A DNA stretch of 33,022 nucleotides from Spirochaetaceae bacterium (GTDB taxonomy: Bacteria; Spirochaetota; Spirochaetia; SZUA-6; Fen-1364): the NCBI GenBank assembly GCA_003141795.1, contig PLNO01000363.1:1-33022 (forward strand), written 5' to 3'. The stretch's first letter is position 1; each line of letters starts with the position of its first letter. Below, piece after piece: positions 16,225-23,445 of the stretch. The notes beneath the pieces were generated by a model, which saw only the letters and a program-made list of their open reading frames with translations, did no database searches and had not been told where the DNA came from. The translations under genes were made by a program, and so were the position numbers.

Positions 16225-16326
16225 GGCGAGCCGCCCAAACCCCGGGCTCGCCCTCCGGGTGGGCTCGTAGCTGTGGGGTCAGTAGCCGCGTACCACGCGG
16301 TAGACGACCCCACCAGCTGCGAGCCC
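16225..16326. repeat. Tandem stem-loops between solute-binding protein and permease genes
   Basis: GGCGAGCC (16225-16232) pairs with GGCTCGCC (16245-16252). Directly after it a long stem-loop spans 16261-16326: GGGCTCGTAGCT/AGCTGCGAGCCC with one mismatch, continuing GGGGTC/GACCCC, and capped by an inner CCGCG-TACCA-CGCGG hairpin. There is no T-tract for the minus strand, so partial termination or 3'-end protection of the upstream binding-protein mRNA is more likely than full termination. This would raise binding protein over permease, a known design in maltose-type operons. Confidence 0.65.
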
Positions 16327-16344
16327 GCAACGACAGTGTGTGTT

Positions 16345-17655
16345 CTACTTGAGCACTTCTGTGATGCGCTTGTTTGCCTCGATCATTCCTTCTTTCGCTG
16401 GAATCTCCCCCGCGATGATTCGCTGAAGGACCTCCCCGACCGTGTCGCCAACTTCGGGCCATTTGACGATGAGGGGTCGCTCCTCACGAGCGACTTTCCG
16501 CATTTCCAGGTAGGCCTTGATGAGCTCGGGGTACTTGTAGGCCTGGGCGAACTTGGGGTTCTCGATGACCCAGCGAGAGGCGATTTCGAAGTTGCCGGCG
16601 TCGACAGCATCAGACAGCATCTGCTCGCGGGCAGTCGCGAATTTCATAAACTCCCAAGCGGCACCCTTGTTCTGGGCAGCCTTCGACATCACGTAAGCCG
16701 GTTCGTACAACGCCCCATGCCGCGTACCGCTGGGCCCCTTTGGCACAGAGGCGAACCCGACCTTGTCCGCCACTTTGGACTGCGAGGGGTCTGACACATA
16801 AGCCCCGAGCACCGCCGAGTCGATCCACATCGCTGCCTTGCCGTCTTGGAAGGATTTCCAACAGTCGTCCCAGCTCATCGCGGTGACGCCGGGAGGACCA
16901 TATTTCCGAAGAATGTCACCGTAGAATGTGGCTGCCGCGATGGCTCCTTTGCTGTCGAGTGTAGGTTTGCCGTTTTTGTCAAACCACTGTGCGCCCCACG
17001 CTGGCAGGAAACAACCTGCAAAGATGTAGACATTCAAGCCCTCACCGCGCACGCCACGCAGGACCACCGGAAAGACATCTTTCGTGCCGCTTGACTTGAG
17101 ACCGTCTTGGAGTTTCTTGGCAGCTGCCATCATGTCGTCAAACGTGTCAGGAACTTTCACACTGTACTTCTGAAAAAGGTCTTTGCGATACATGAACACG
17201 GCTGCACCAGCCCGCCACGGCAAGGCGTATCGCGTGCCGTCGTAGACACCCAGGTTCAAAATGGTCGGCTCGTAGTCCTCAAAGTGCATGCCACCGGCCG
17301 TGACATAGCTGTCAAGCGGTTCGAGGACACCGAGTTTTACGAACTTCTGTATGTACATTTCGTCGGTGAGAAACACATCATACGTCCCGGCCTGCGTCGT
17401 GAGATCAAGGTTTATCTTGTCTCGCTCTTGGACCTCCGGCAGAAACTCCAAAGAGACCTGTATCCCGGTCTGTTGCGTGAATGTGCTGACGGTTTTTTCA
17501 ATGTTGCGATGCCACGGGGTATCCTCCAGAAGGACCTTGACCTTCTGGCCCGCATAGGGTTTGTCAGCGGCCAAGGCGGTGGATACACCTACAGCCATCA
17601 GGAGCACCAAGCTCAAAAGAAACGCACGTGCAAGAATTCCTTCTCGAGTTTTCAT
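16345..17655 (-). CDS. Carbohydrate ABC transporter solute-binding protein (family 1)
   Basis: 436 residues from ATG 17655, which has GGAGG six bases upstream; codons further upstream are not needed. A signal peptide (LARAFLLSLVLLMAVGVSTALA) precedes the mature protein. It follows the family-1 pattern: a first strand QKVKVLLEDT, FTQQTGIQVSLEFLPE, YDVFLTDEMYIQKF, a hinge around ALPWRAGAAVFMYRKDLF, and late helices AAWEFMKFATAREQM. It captures a sugar or polyol in the periplasm and delivers it to the two permeases. The gene lies between them, an unusual order, separated from each by about 150 bases with hairpins. The polyol dehydrogenase downstream suggests a sugar-alcohol ligand (inference). 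Confidence 0.93.
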   Translation of the reverse strand: MKTREGILARAFLLSLVLLMAVGVSTALAADKPYAGQKVKVLLEDTPWHRNIEKTVSTFTQQTGIQVSLEFLPEVQERDKINLDLTTQAGTYDVFLTDEMYIQKFVKLGVLEPLDSYVTAGGMHFEDYEPTILNLGVYDGTRYALPWRAGAAVFMYRKDLFQKYSVKVPDTFDDMMAAAKKLQDGLKSSGTKDVFPVVLRGVRGEGLNVYIFAGCFLPAWGAQWFDKNGKPTLDSKGAIAAATFYGDILRKYGPPGVTAMSWDDCWKSFQDGKAAMWIDSAVLGAYVSDPSQSKVADKVGFASVPKGPSGTRHGALYEPAYVMSKAAQNKGAAWEFMKFATAREQMLSDAVDAGNFEIASRWVIENPKFAQAYKYPELIKAYLEMRKVAREERPLIVKWPEVGDTVGEVLQRIIAGEIPAKEGMIEANKRITEVLK

Positions 17656-17740
17656 TCTTGACCTCCATCCTTCATCCCATTTCAAAGTCTTCCAGCGCGA
17701 CCTCACACGGACTACGCGCACACCTCGCTACTTGTGTCAC

Positions 17741-17772
17741 ACAGTCGTGGGGGGCCCCCTATTGCCGACTGT
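17741..17772. repeat. Stem-loop between the MalG-type permease and the solute-binding protein
   Basis: ACAGTCG (17741-17747) and CGACTGT (17766-17772) form a 7-base stem; the loop region contains the self-complementary GGGGGCCCCC. It sits 31 bases after the permease stop in a 148-base gap. It could be an attenuator, a processing site or part of a leader for the binding-protein gene. No T-run follows on the minus strand. Confidence 0.4.
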
Positions 17773-17803
17773 CCACATGATTCTCCTCCTCTGCCGAAAA
17801 GGA

Positions 17804-18661
17804 CTATCCCTTGACCGCACCCTCAATGAGGCCACGCACGAGATATCGATGGGCAAATGCGACAAAAATAAGGATCGGTGTCAGTACGAGAGTCGCGGCA
17901 GCCAGCATCTGGTTCCACCTCATCCCCTCCTGGGTGACAAAGGCTGCCATTGCCACAGGCACCGTCTTTGCCCGGTTGCCTGTAAGGAGAAAGGCAAACA
18001 AGAACTCATTCCATTCGAATATGAAGGTCAGGATCGCAGTCGCCCATAGTCCGGGAAGAGACACGGGTACAATGATTTTCCACAGTATTGCACTTCTCGA
18101 AAGACCATCGACCATTGCAGCCTCATCCAATTCGACCGGGATTTGATCGAGGTAGCTGCGCATGCTCCAGACAATAAATGGCAGATTGATCGCGAGATAG
18201 ATCACGACAAGCAACAGCCGCGTATCATAGATGTGCAGACGACGACTCAGAAGGAAGAAAGGGACAGCCATGACAATCGGTGGCGCCATGCGGGTTGAAA
18301 GAATCCAGAAAGAGATGTCACGACTTCGTCGCATCCGGACTCTGCTCAAGACATACGCCGCAGCTGTGCCGATCACCATGCCTATGACCAGGGCAACAGT
18401 GCAAACGATTACACTGTTAAGGATGTATGTGAGAATGGGAGTCAGTGTCAGAACCTGTTTATAGCCGTCGATCGTTGGGGAAAAGAAGATCTTGGGCGGA
18501 TATGCAAAGAGATCCTTCTCGGATTTGAAAGAAGCAGCAATGGTCCAAAGAACCGGAAAGACAAATGCGGCCAGTACGACCCACCGAAGGACGCCCTTGC
18601 CAATCCGTGCCGTTCGGTACTTCAGACCTAAAGGTCTCTCTTTTCTGTTTTCCGTGTGCAT
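17804..18661 (-). CDS. Carbohydrate ABC transporter permease (MalG type)
   Basis: 285 residues from ATG 18661; an ATG at 18709 would add 16 residues, and neither start has an ideal ribosome site. The N-terminus is basic, then six helices (VVLAAFVFPVLWTIAASFKS first). The EAA loop reads PVELDEAAMVDGLSRSAILW, and the C-terminus RYLVRGLIEGAVKG is diagnostic for MalG-type permeases. It forms the channel with the permease at 15271-16191. It is the first gene of the polyol operon, behind the GTACC palindromes and divergent from the two-component system. Confidence 0.93.
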   Translation of the reverse strand: MHTENRKERPLGLKYRTARIGKGVLRWVVLAAFVFPVLWTIAASFKSEKDLFAYPPKIFFSPTIDGYKQVLTLTPILTYILNSVIVCTVALVIGMVIGTAAAYVLSRVRMRRSRDISFWILSTRMAPPIVMAVPFFLLSRRLHIYDTRLLLVVIYLAINLPFIVWSMRSYLDQIPVELDEAAMVDGLSRSAILWKIIVPVSLPGLWATAILTFIFEWNEFLFAFLLTGNRAKTVPVAMAAFVTQEGMRWNQMLAAATLVLTPILIFVAFAHRYLVRGLIEGAVKG

Positions 18662-18724
18662 ATTTCTGTACGGTTCCTTCGTTGGAACGGGACCTGTATA
18701 CACCAGCATTCACCCACCGAGAAC

Positions 18725-18763
18725 GTACCGTGGTACTGATCTTGGTACTGTTTTTGTAGTACC
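18725..18763. promoter_or_regulatory. GTACC/GGTAC palindromes between the polyol operon and the two-component genes
   Basis: GTACC-GT-GGTAC (18725-18736) is a perfect palindrome. GGTAC (18744-18748) and GTACC (18759-18763), ten bases apart, form a second inverted pair. Four copies of the same five-base half-site within 39 bases of a divergent intergenic region point to an operator array. The NarL-type response regulator encoded next door is a candidate binder; a GntR or LacI protein is an alternative. No clear minus-strand promoter could be fixed; a weak TTGAAT-18-TAGACT (18796-18825) may serve the kinase. Confidence 0.5.
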
Positions 18764-18842
18764 GGATCGAACGTTATACGGAGGGCCGCGTGCACTTGAA
18801 TGACGATCCATCCCCGCGATAGACTGTCAACGAACTCCCAAA

Positions 18843-20129
18843 ATGGCGACCGCGTACAGAGGCCGGTTCAGGACCGTTGAAAACGTGCAGAGAATCCAGG
18901 CAACAGCCCCCCCGGTGGCCAATACACTTCGGGCCCAACCATTTGTCCTACTCATCTCCGCAATCTGTTGCGCAAGTGCCGGCGTACAGTTCTGGCTCAA
19001 GCCGGACCAATCCAGTTACTCTGACGCGTGGGCCGCGCAGTTTTTCGTACTACTGGGGATCTCCGCGCTGCTGTCGGCAATGCTCTTTGTTCTGGCGGAG
19101 TCGCCCACTACGACTGCGGGACTGATGGTCGCGCGAATGATCGTGATTGGTATCGCGACCATTCCCGGGCGAGCAGACATTGGCCTGTCTGCGACTCTTG
19201 CCTGTTCGTGTCTTCTTGAAGCCGTCTATTTGCTGCGCCGCCCCTACAACGTCGGGATTGCATTCCTATGTCTATGTGTCGATACTCTTCTGCTTATGAA
19301 GCCAGTCAGCGCGTGGGGAGGCGATATCCCGCGACCGACAGTTGCTGAATTCGTGAGCTTCGCATTTTCTATGACACTCCTATGTCTTATTGCCCATCGC
19401 CACCGTGTTTCTTTGGAGAAGGGCGCGGAGCAGGAGCTTCGCAAACGACAGCTTGACGATACGGTGATTCGCCTCATGAATGCGAACCTTGGGTTCCAAC
19501 AGTACGCGGACATCATCCAAGAGAAGTCGACGCGAGAGGAACGGGACCGCATCACCCGGGAAATACACGACGCCGTAGGGTATACGCTGATCAACATCAT
19601 GATGATGATGGAAGAGGCCAGTCTGCTGGCGGGCGACAACAAGGCGCTGAACCAGTTGCACAATCAGGCGCGGGCGCAAGCACAGTCCGGCTTGAATGAG
19701 ACTCGCAGGGCTCTGCGTCTGTTGCGGTCGGCCGCAGGGGGTACGGTTCGGACCGTCGAGGAGATTACCAGGCTCGTGACGGCGTTTCAAAAAGCGACAG
19801 GGGTCAGTGTAAAAGTGGAGTATGGCAATATACCGTTCATTTTGCAGGAGGACGTGGGTGAATTCGTTATTCACATGGTCAAGGAAGGGATGGCGAATGC
19901 GTTGCGTCACGGCCAAGCAACTGCTATTCGACTGCTGTTTTGGCAGGACGATTTTGGTCTGATCGTCAATCTGCACGACAACGGCATCGGTAGCGACCAT
20001 ATCGAGAATGGGATCGGTCTCTCGGGAATGTCCGAGCGGCTTGCGAAACTCGGTGGAAGCCTCCGCGTAGGAAACATGAGCGACGGTTTCCAGCTCACCG
20101 CGCGCATTCCGCACCCATTGGCGAGATAG
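18843..20129 (+). CDS. Membrane-bound sensor histidine kinase (HisKA_3/NarL type)
   Basis: 428 residues. Residues about 33-185 form roughly six hydrophobic helices with only short loops, so there is no extracytoplasmic ligand domain; the signal is sensed in the membrane or through a partner. A helical linker (about 190-230) leads to the dimerisation box EERDRITREIHDAVGYTL with the phospho-acceptor His242. The ATPase domain has the N-box VKEGMANALRHG, the G-box DNGIGSD and GIGLSGMSERLAKLGG. It should phosphorylate the response regulator encoded 6 bases downstream. The start ATG lacks a strong ribosome site. Divergence from the polyol operon suggests it controls that operon (inference). Confidence 0.92.
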   Translation: MATAYRGRFRTVENVQRIQATAPPVANTLRAQPFVLLISAICCASAGVQFWLKPDQSSYSDAWAAQFFVLLGISALLSAMLFVLAESPTTTAGLMVARMIVIGIATIPGRADIGLSATLACSCLLEAVYLLRRPYNVGIAFLCLCVDTLLLMKPVSAWGGDIPRPTVAEFVSFAFSMTLLCLIAHRHRVSLEKGAEQELRKRQLDDTVIRLMNANLGFQQYADIIQEKSTREERDRITREIHDAVGYTLINIMMMMEEASLLAGDNKALNQLHNQARAQAQSGLNETRRALRLLRSAAGGTVRTVEEITRLVTAFQKATGVSVKVEYGNIPFILQEDVGEFVIHMVKEGMANALRHGQATAIRLLFWQDDFGLIVNLHDNGIGSDHIENGIGLSGMSERLAKLGGSLRVGNMSDGFQLTARIPHPLAR

Positions 20130-20135
20130 GCGAAA

Positions 20136-20837
20136 ATGAAGAAAATACACCTTCTGCTGGTTGATGACCAAGTTCTATTCGTCGAAAGCCTGAAGCGAGT
20201 TGTAGAGAATATCGCCAAGGACATGGTCGTCGACGACGTCGCCCACAACGGCGAGGAGGCGATAGCCAAGGTGGCGAGGTATCGGCCGGATATCATCCTG
20301 ATGGACGTTCGAATGCCACAAATGGATGGGGTGCAGGCGACCAGGGCGATTCTTCAAAAGTTCCCAGATACTCGGGTCATCATTTTGACGACCTACGACG
20401 ATGACGAGTACATCAGGGAAGCGTTGCAGGCCGGCGCAGTGGGTTACTTACTGAAAGATTTGCCGCCTCGGGAGCTCGTTCCCGCACTTCGGGCGATTGG
20501 GAAAGGAGCATTCCTGATTTCTCCTTCGATTGCGGATCGCCTGTTGCGGCAAACCCGCATACCGCAATCAAAGCAAGAGGGAGATACCCAAGGGGGCGGT
20601 TCAATTGTCTCCCGATTCGATCCGCTCAGCAAGAGGGAGAAAGAAGTGCTGTGTTGTATTGCAAACGGACTAACCAATCGCGAAATCGCCGACCGTCTGT
20701 TCATCGCTGAACAGACGGTGAAAAATCACGTCAGTAGCATCTATTCAAAGGTCGGCGAGAACGACAGGTTCCGTCTCATCGACTTGATAAGGGAATACTT
20801 GGACGGCGACAGTCGTACGGTGACGGCGGAACCGTAG
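20136..20837 (+). CDS. NarL/FixJ-family response regulator
   Basis: 233 residues. The receiver domain has the acidic pair Asp10-Asp11 (LLVDDQ), phospho-acceptor Asp57 (ILMDVRMPQMDG), the switch Thr in ILTTYDDDEY and Lys in YLLKDLPP. A Gly/Gln-rich linker (about 140-158) precedes the LuxR-type helix-turn-helix: LSKREKEVLCCIANGLTNRE, IADRLFIAEQTVKNHVSSIY. It is the cognate partner of the kinase 6 bases upstream. The gene ends with TAG directly against an IS21 transposase remnant, so the present 3' end may have been set by that insertion; the C-terminus still looks complete. Confidence 0.95.
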   Translation: MKKIHLLLVDDQVLFVESLKRVVENIAKDMVVDDVAHNGEEAIAKVARYRPDIILMDVRMPQMDGVQATRAILQKFPDTRVIILTTYDDDEYIREALQAGAVGYLLKDLPPRELVPALRAIGKGAFLISPSIADRLLRQTRIPQSKQEGDTQGGGSIVSRFDPLSKREKEVLCCIANGLTNREIADRLFIAEQTVKNHVSSIYSKVGENDRFRLIDLIREYLDGDSRTVTAEP

Positions 20838-20976
20838 GGGCAGACTCGCCCAAGTAGACTTCTTCGAAGCGACCATCGAGATCGACGGTACGCGCCAGAA
20901 GGCCTGGCAATTCGTGATGCGCCTCGTCTACTCAGGGAAGGATTTCCTGTGCATCTACGAACGGTATGCGACTGGG
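20838..20976 (+). mobile_element. Fragment of an IS21-family transposase (istA)
   Basis: Starting right after the response-regulator stop, one frame reads GRLAQVDFFEATIEIDG, then RQKAWQFVMRLVYSGKDF and LCIYERYATG. This is the start of the IstA catalytic core (typically AQVDFFEVTVxxDGxxRKAWxFxMRLxYSGRDF), including the first catalytic Asp. Nothing upstream or downstream of this piece of about 45 codons is recognisable, and no istB gene or terminal repeats are present. Bases 20977-21024 up to the YhcH stop show nothing else. Confidence 0.75.
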
Positions 20977-21024
20977 CCTCCCTCTGCCCGTCTGGCGTCC
21001 GTGAGCCAGGGGAGACTCCTCGCC

Positions 21025-21486
21025 CTAATCGACTGCGACCTTGACGACAACCTTGTGAACCGTCGACTTTCTCTCGAGATGGCAGGACGGCTTGTGAGCA
21101 TCGTGGGGAAAGAACAGCGCAAACGCTCCAGGGATCAGACGAATGAACACGTTTTCGCCCGAGGGGTCGTGATAGTACCCCACGTCTTTCTCATCTGCAA
21201 AAGGCCCGTCGGGCTCGAGGCTCTCCACGGGCGCATAGAAGCAGCGCTCGGCGCCTCTGACGACGAGCTGGATGTCAATGTACTTTCTATGCGCCTCGTA
21301 GCGGATGGTGGCGGAGTCAGAGGTATCGTTGGAAGAGGCATGGACAACGATTCTCTCCCCGTCGACCGAATGTCTCCCGATGGCGAGCGCAGCCATGTCC
21401 GTGCGGGTGAGGTAATCGAGGGCTGCGTCGAGGTTCTTCGAGATGCCCTTGTAGGTTTTCGCGTGCTGTTTCAGGTCATAGATCAT
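21025..21486 (-). CDS. YhcH/YjgK/YiaL-family protein
   Basis: 153 residues from ATG 21486, which has GGAGG nine bases upstream; an ATG five codons earlier overlaps that site. The sequence shows the cupin-like family pattern: ALDYL, EAHRKYIDIQLVVRGAE, then FALFFPHDAHKPSCHL and a terminal HKVVVKV, with His and Glu residues placed as metal ligands. Family members (YiaL in the E. coli L-xylulose/diketogulonate operon, NanQ for sialic acid) are thought to act as sugar anomerases or isomerases; the precise role here is unknown. The start overlaps the epimerase gene end by 11 bases, so translation is coupled. It is the last gene of the GntR operon. Confidence 0.92.
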   Translation of the reverse strand: MIYDLKQHAKTYKGISKNLDAALDYLTRTDMAALAIGRHSVDGERIVVHASSNDTSDSATIRYEAHRKYIDIQLVVRGAERCFYAPVESLEPDGPFADEKDVGYYHDPSGENVFIRLIPGAFALFFPHDAHKPSCHLERKSTVHKVVVKVAVD

Positions 21487-22393
21487 CGTTTGTACCTCCA
21501 TCTCGTGAAGCGAGAGCCGCCCCGCACTCCAAAGAAGAGCGAAGGAACTCGTTGTTCCGTTTCATGACGCCCCGCCAATCTTCCTGGCCGTCGTCCCAGA
21601 ACTCTCCGACAAACATGCGGACGCCGAGCCTCAGAGCCATCGCAATTGCCGATGAGAAGTTCACGTGCCCCTCGCCGTAGGGGACCTCCCTGAAGACGCC
21701 CGGCTTCGATTCTTTCAGATGAAGAGCTGCCAGATGTCCTCGGCCGGACGCAAGATCAGCCAGGACGTCGGTGCCGTAGCTCAGAGCGGAATTGGTGATG
21801 TTGCCCAGGTCGGGGTAGATCTGCAGGTACGGTGAGTCGATCCTCTCCACCCAGGACAGAGCCTTCCGCACCGTATTGAGGAACTCTGTCTCCATGGTCT
21901 CGAAGGCGAGGATCACACCCTCACGGGCGGCCATCTCGACAGAGAGGGAGAGGTTCCTGGCGAATGTCTGCCTGGTCTGGTCGGTGGAAGGTTCGTAGTA
22001 CACGTCGTACCCTGCGATCTGGATCACGCGTATCCCGAGCCGCGCGGAAAGCCGGATTGCCCCCCGCATGATCTCCAGGCTCCTCTTCTGGATCGACACG
22101 TCGGGGTGGCCGAGCGGAAATCGCCGGTGCCCGCTGAGACACATCGATCGTACGGGAACGCCTGTCCTCCACTGGGATTCGAGAAGGGCCTGGATGTCCT
22201 CCGCACGCCAGTCGAGGCGGCCCAATTTCTCGTCGGTCTCGTCGATGGACAGCTCCACGTAGTCGAAGCCGGCACGCCCGGCCTCGACAAGCTTCTCCTC
22301 TATGCTGAGGGTGCCGGGCATCCCCTTTTCGTACACCCCGAGGACAGCCGGAGCCGCCCGCTTCCCTTCCGCCGAATCAGTCGTCTTCGACAA
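21476..22393 (-). CDS. ulaE: L-xylulose-5-phosphate 3-epimerase (UlaE/SgbU-like)
   Basis: 305 residues, slightly longer than E. coli UlaE (284). The TIM-barrel family signature is strong: LGVYEKGMP, DYVELSIDETDEKLGRLDW and the near-invariant RSMCLSGHRRFPLG. Metal and acid-base residues appear as Glu in FETMETEFLN, Asp in YPDLGNIT, His in ALHLKESKPG and Glu in FVGEFWDDG. It interconverts L-xylulose-5-phosphate and L-ribulose-5-phosphate. It follows the FG-GAP-like gene with a 17-base overlap and precedes yhcH. With the kinase in the same operon it covers two consecutive steps of L-xylulose use; the 4-epimerase (AraD/UlaF) is not in the window. Confidence 0.9.
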   Translation of the reverse strand: MSKTTDSAEGKRAAPAVLGVYEKGMPGTLSIEEKLVEAGRAGFDYVELSIDETDEKLGRLDWRAEDIQALLESQWRTGVPVRSMCLSGHRRFPLGHPDVSIQKRSLEIMRGAIRLSARLGIRVIQIAGYDVYYEPSTDQTRQTFARNLSLSVEMAAREGVILAFETMETEFLNTVRKALSWVERIDSPYLQIYPDLGNITNSALSYGTDVLADLASGRGHLAALHLKESKPGVFREVPYGEGHVNFSSAIAMALRLGVRMFVGEFWDDGQEDWRGVMKRNNEFLRSSLECGAALASRDGGTNDDL

Positions 22394-23405
22394 AGTAGAG
22401 CGCTCCTTCCCCCTTCTCCCGGTTTGCCACGAGTATCACGTCGGCGCGCGAACCGGGGAAGACCGCGACATTGCTCGGTCCCGCCCCCGTCTCGATCGTC
22501 GTGGCAGTCGCCGCGCCGTCCCCCCACTGGAGAAGAAAGAGCTCCCGATTTTCTCCGCGGCATCCGCCGAGGAAGACCGGCGTCTCGCGTACCGTGCCGC
22601 CCCAGACGACGTGGCCGAACGCCACTGGGTTCGGATAGCGATAGAGGGGACTGAATCCGTTCGCGCCCCGGCGGTAGACCACGAACTCGTTGCCGTGAAA
22701 GGGTTCGATTGTCGCCAGCTCGGCGACGCCGTCACCGTCGATATCGCAGAGCGCGATGTCGGACACCGGACGTTCCATGATCCTGCGAACGGTCCACTCC
22801 CCGTCCCGACGCGGCGGCGGTACCACCTCGAACACTCCCTGGTCGCACGAGGTCAGCGCCGATGAGTTCCCCGGTGTCCCCGTACGGCAGTAGCCGTGGT
22901 TTCGCACCATCCCGTCGGCAATGGCAGTGAGAGTGATCGGCTGGTGCAGGTCATCCGGCAGCACCGCTGCGTACAGCTTTCCCGGCGAGGTCCAGTCCGC
23001 TTCGTTTTTCTTCTCCGTGCAGATCGTGCAGCAGAGCAGATACCTGATGCCTCCTCTCTCGAGGATGTCGAAGCGATGGATATAGGGAAGTTTCAGCAGT
23101 GTCCTTACGTCCCAGGCCCCGTCGGCGCAGCGGGCATGCACGAGCTCGGCGCCTTCTCCCCGGAAGCCGGGATTGAATCGCTGTACGGCGAGGAACTCAC
23201 CGCTCCTGCCGGGTATGGCCGTCATGGACATCGTTCCGCTCGGCCCATCCCAGACCGTGCGGCGCTTGAGCGTCTCCCTGTCAAAGCTGTAGCAGGGACC
23301 GTACGCGTCGGGAGCGAAGAGGAAGTGGGTTGATCCGTCCACATCAACGGATGAGGTCGAATAACACGAGGGCAGATCGCAGAGATGACGCTTTTCGAAT
23401 CTCAC
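22377..23405 (-). CDS. VCBS/FG-GAP-like repeat protein without signal peptide
   Basis: 342 residues from GTG 23405, supported by GGGGAGG five bases upstream; ATG 23429 would add eight residues. It is predicted all-beta, with a calcium-loop-like DIDGDGVAEL (near residue 225) and several strands of the form SSVDVDGSTHFLFAPDAYG, consistent with a beta propeller. There is no signal peptide or membrane helix, so it appears cytoplasmic, unlike most FG-GAP proteins. I cannot assign a reaction. It sits between the kinase and the epimerase, overlapping the epimerase by 17 bases, so it must serve the same pathway: perhaps a lactonase, mutarotase or scaffold (speculation). Confidence 0.75.
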   Translation of the reverse strand: MRFEKRHLCDLPSCYSTSSVDVDGSTHFLFAPDAYGPCYSFDRETLKRRTVWDGPSGTMSMTAIPGRSGEFLAVQRFNPGFRGEGAELVHARCADGAWDVRTLLKLPYIHRFDILERGGIRYLLCCTICTEKKNEADWTSPGKLYAAVLPDDLHQPITLTAIADGMVRNHGYCRTGTPGNSSALTSCDQGVFEVVPPPRRDGEWTVRRIMERPVSDIALCDIDGDGVAELATIEPFHGNEFVVYRRGANGFSPLYRYPNPVAFGHVVWGGTVRETPVFLGGCRGENRELFLLQWGDGAATATTIETGAGPSNVAVFPGSRADVILVANREKGEGALYFVEDD

Positions 23406-23445
23406 CGCGCCCTCCCCGCCCGTGGGCATTCTCGGACCGTGGCAA

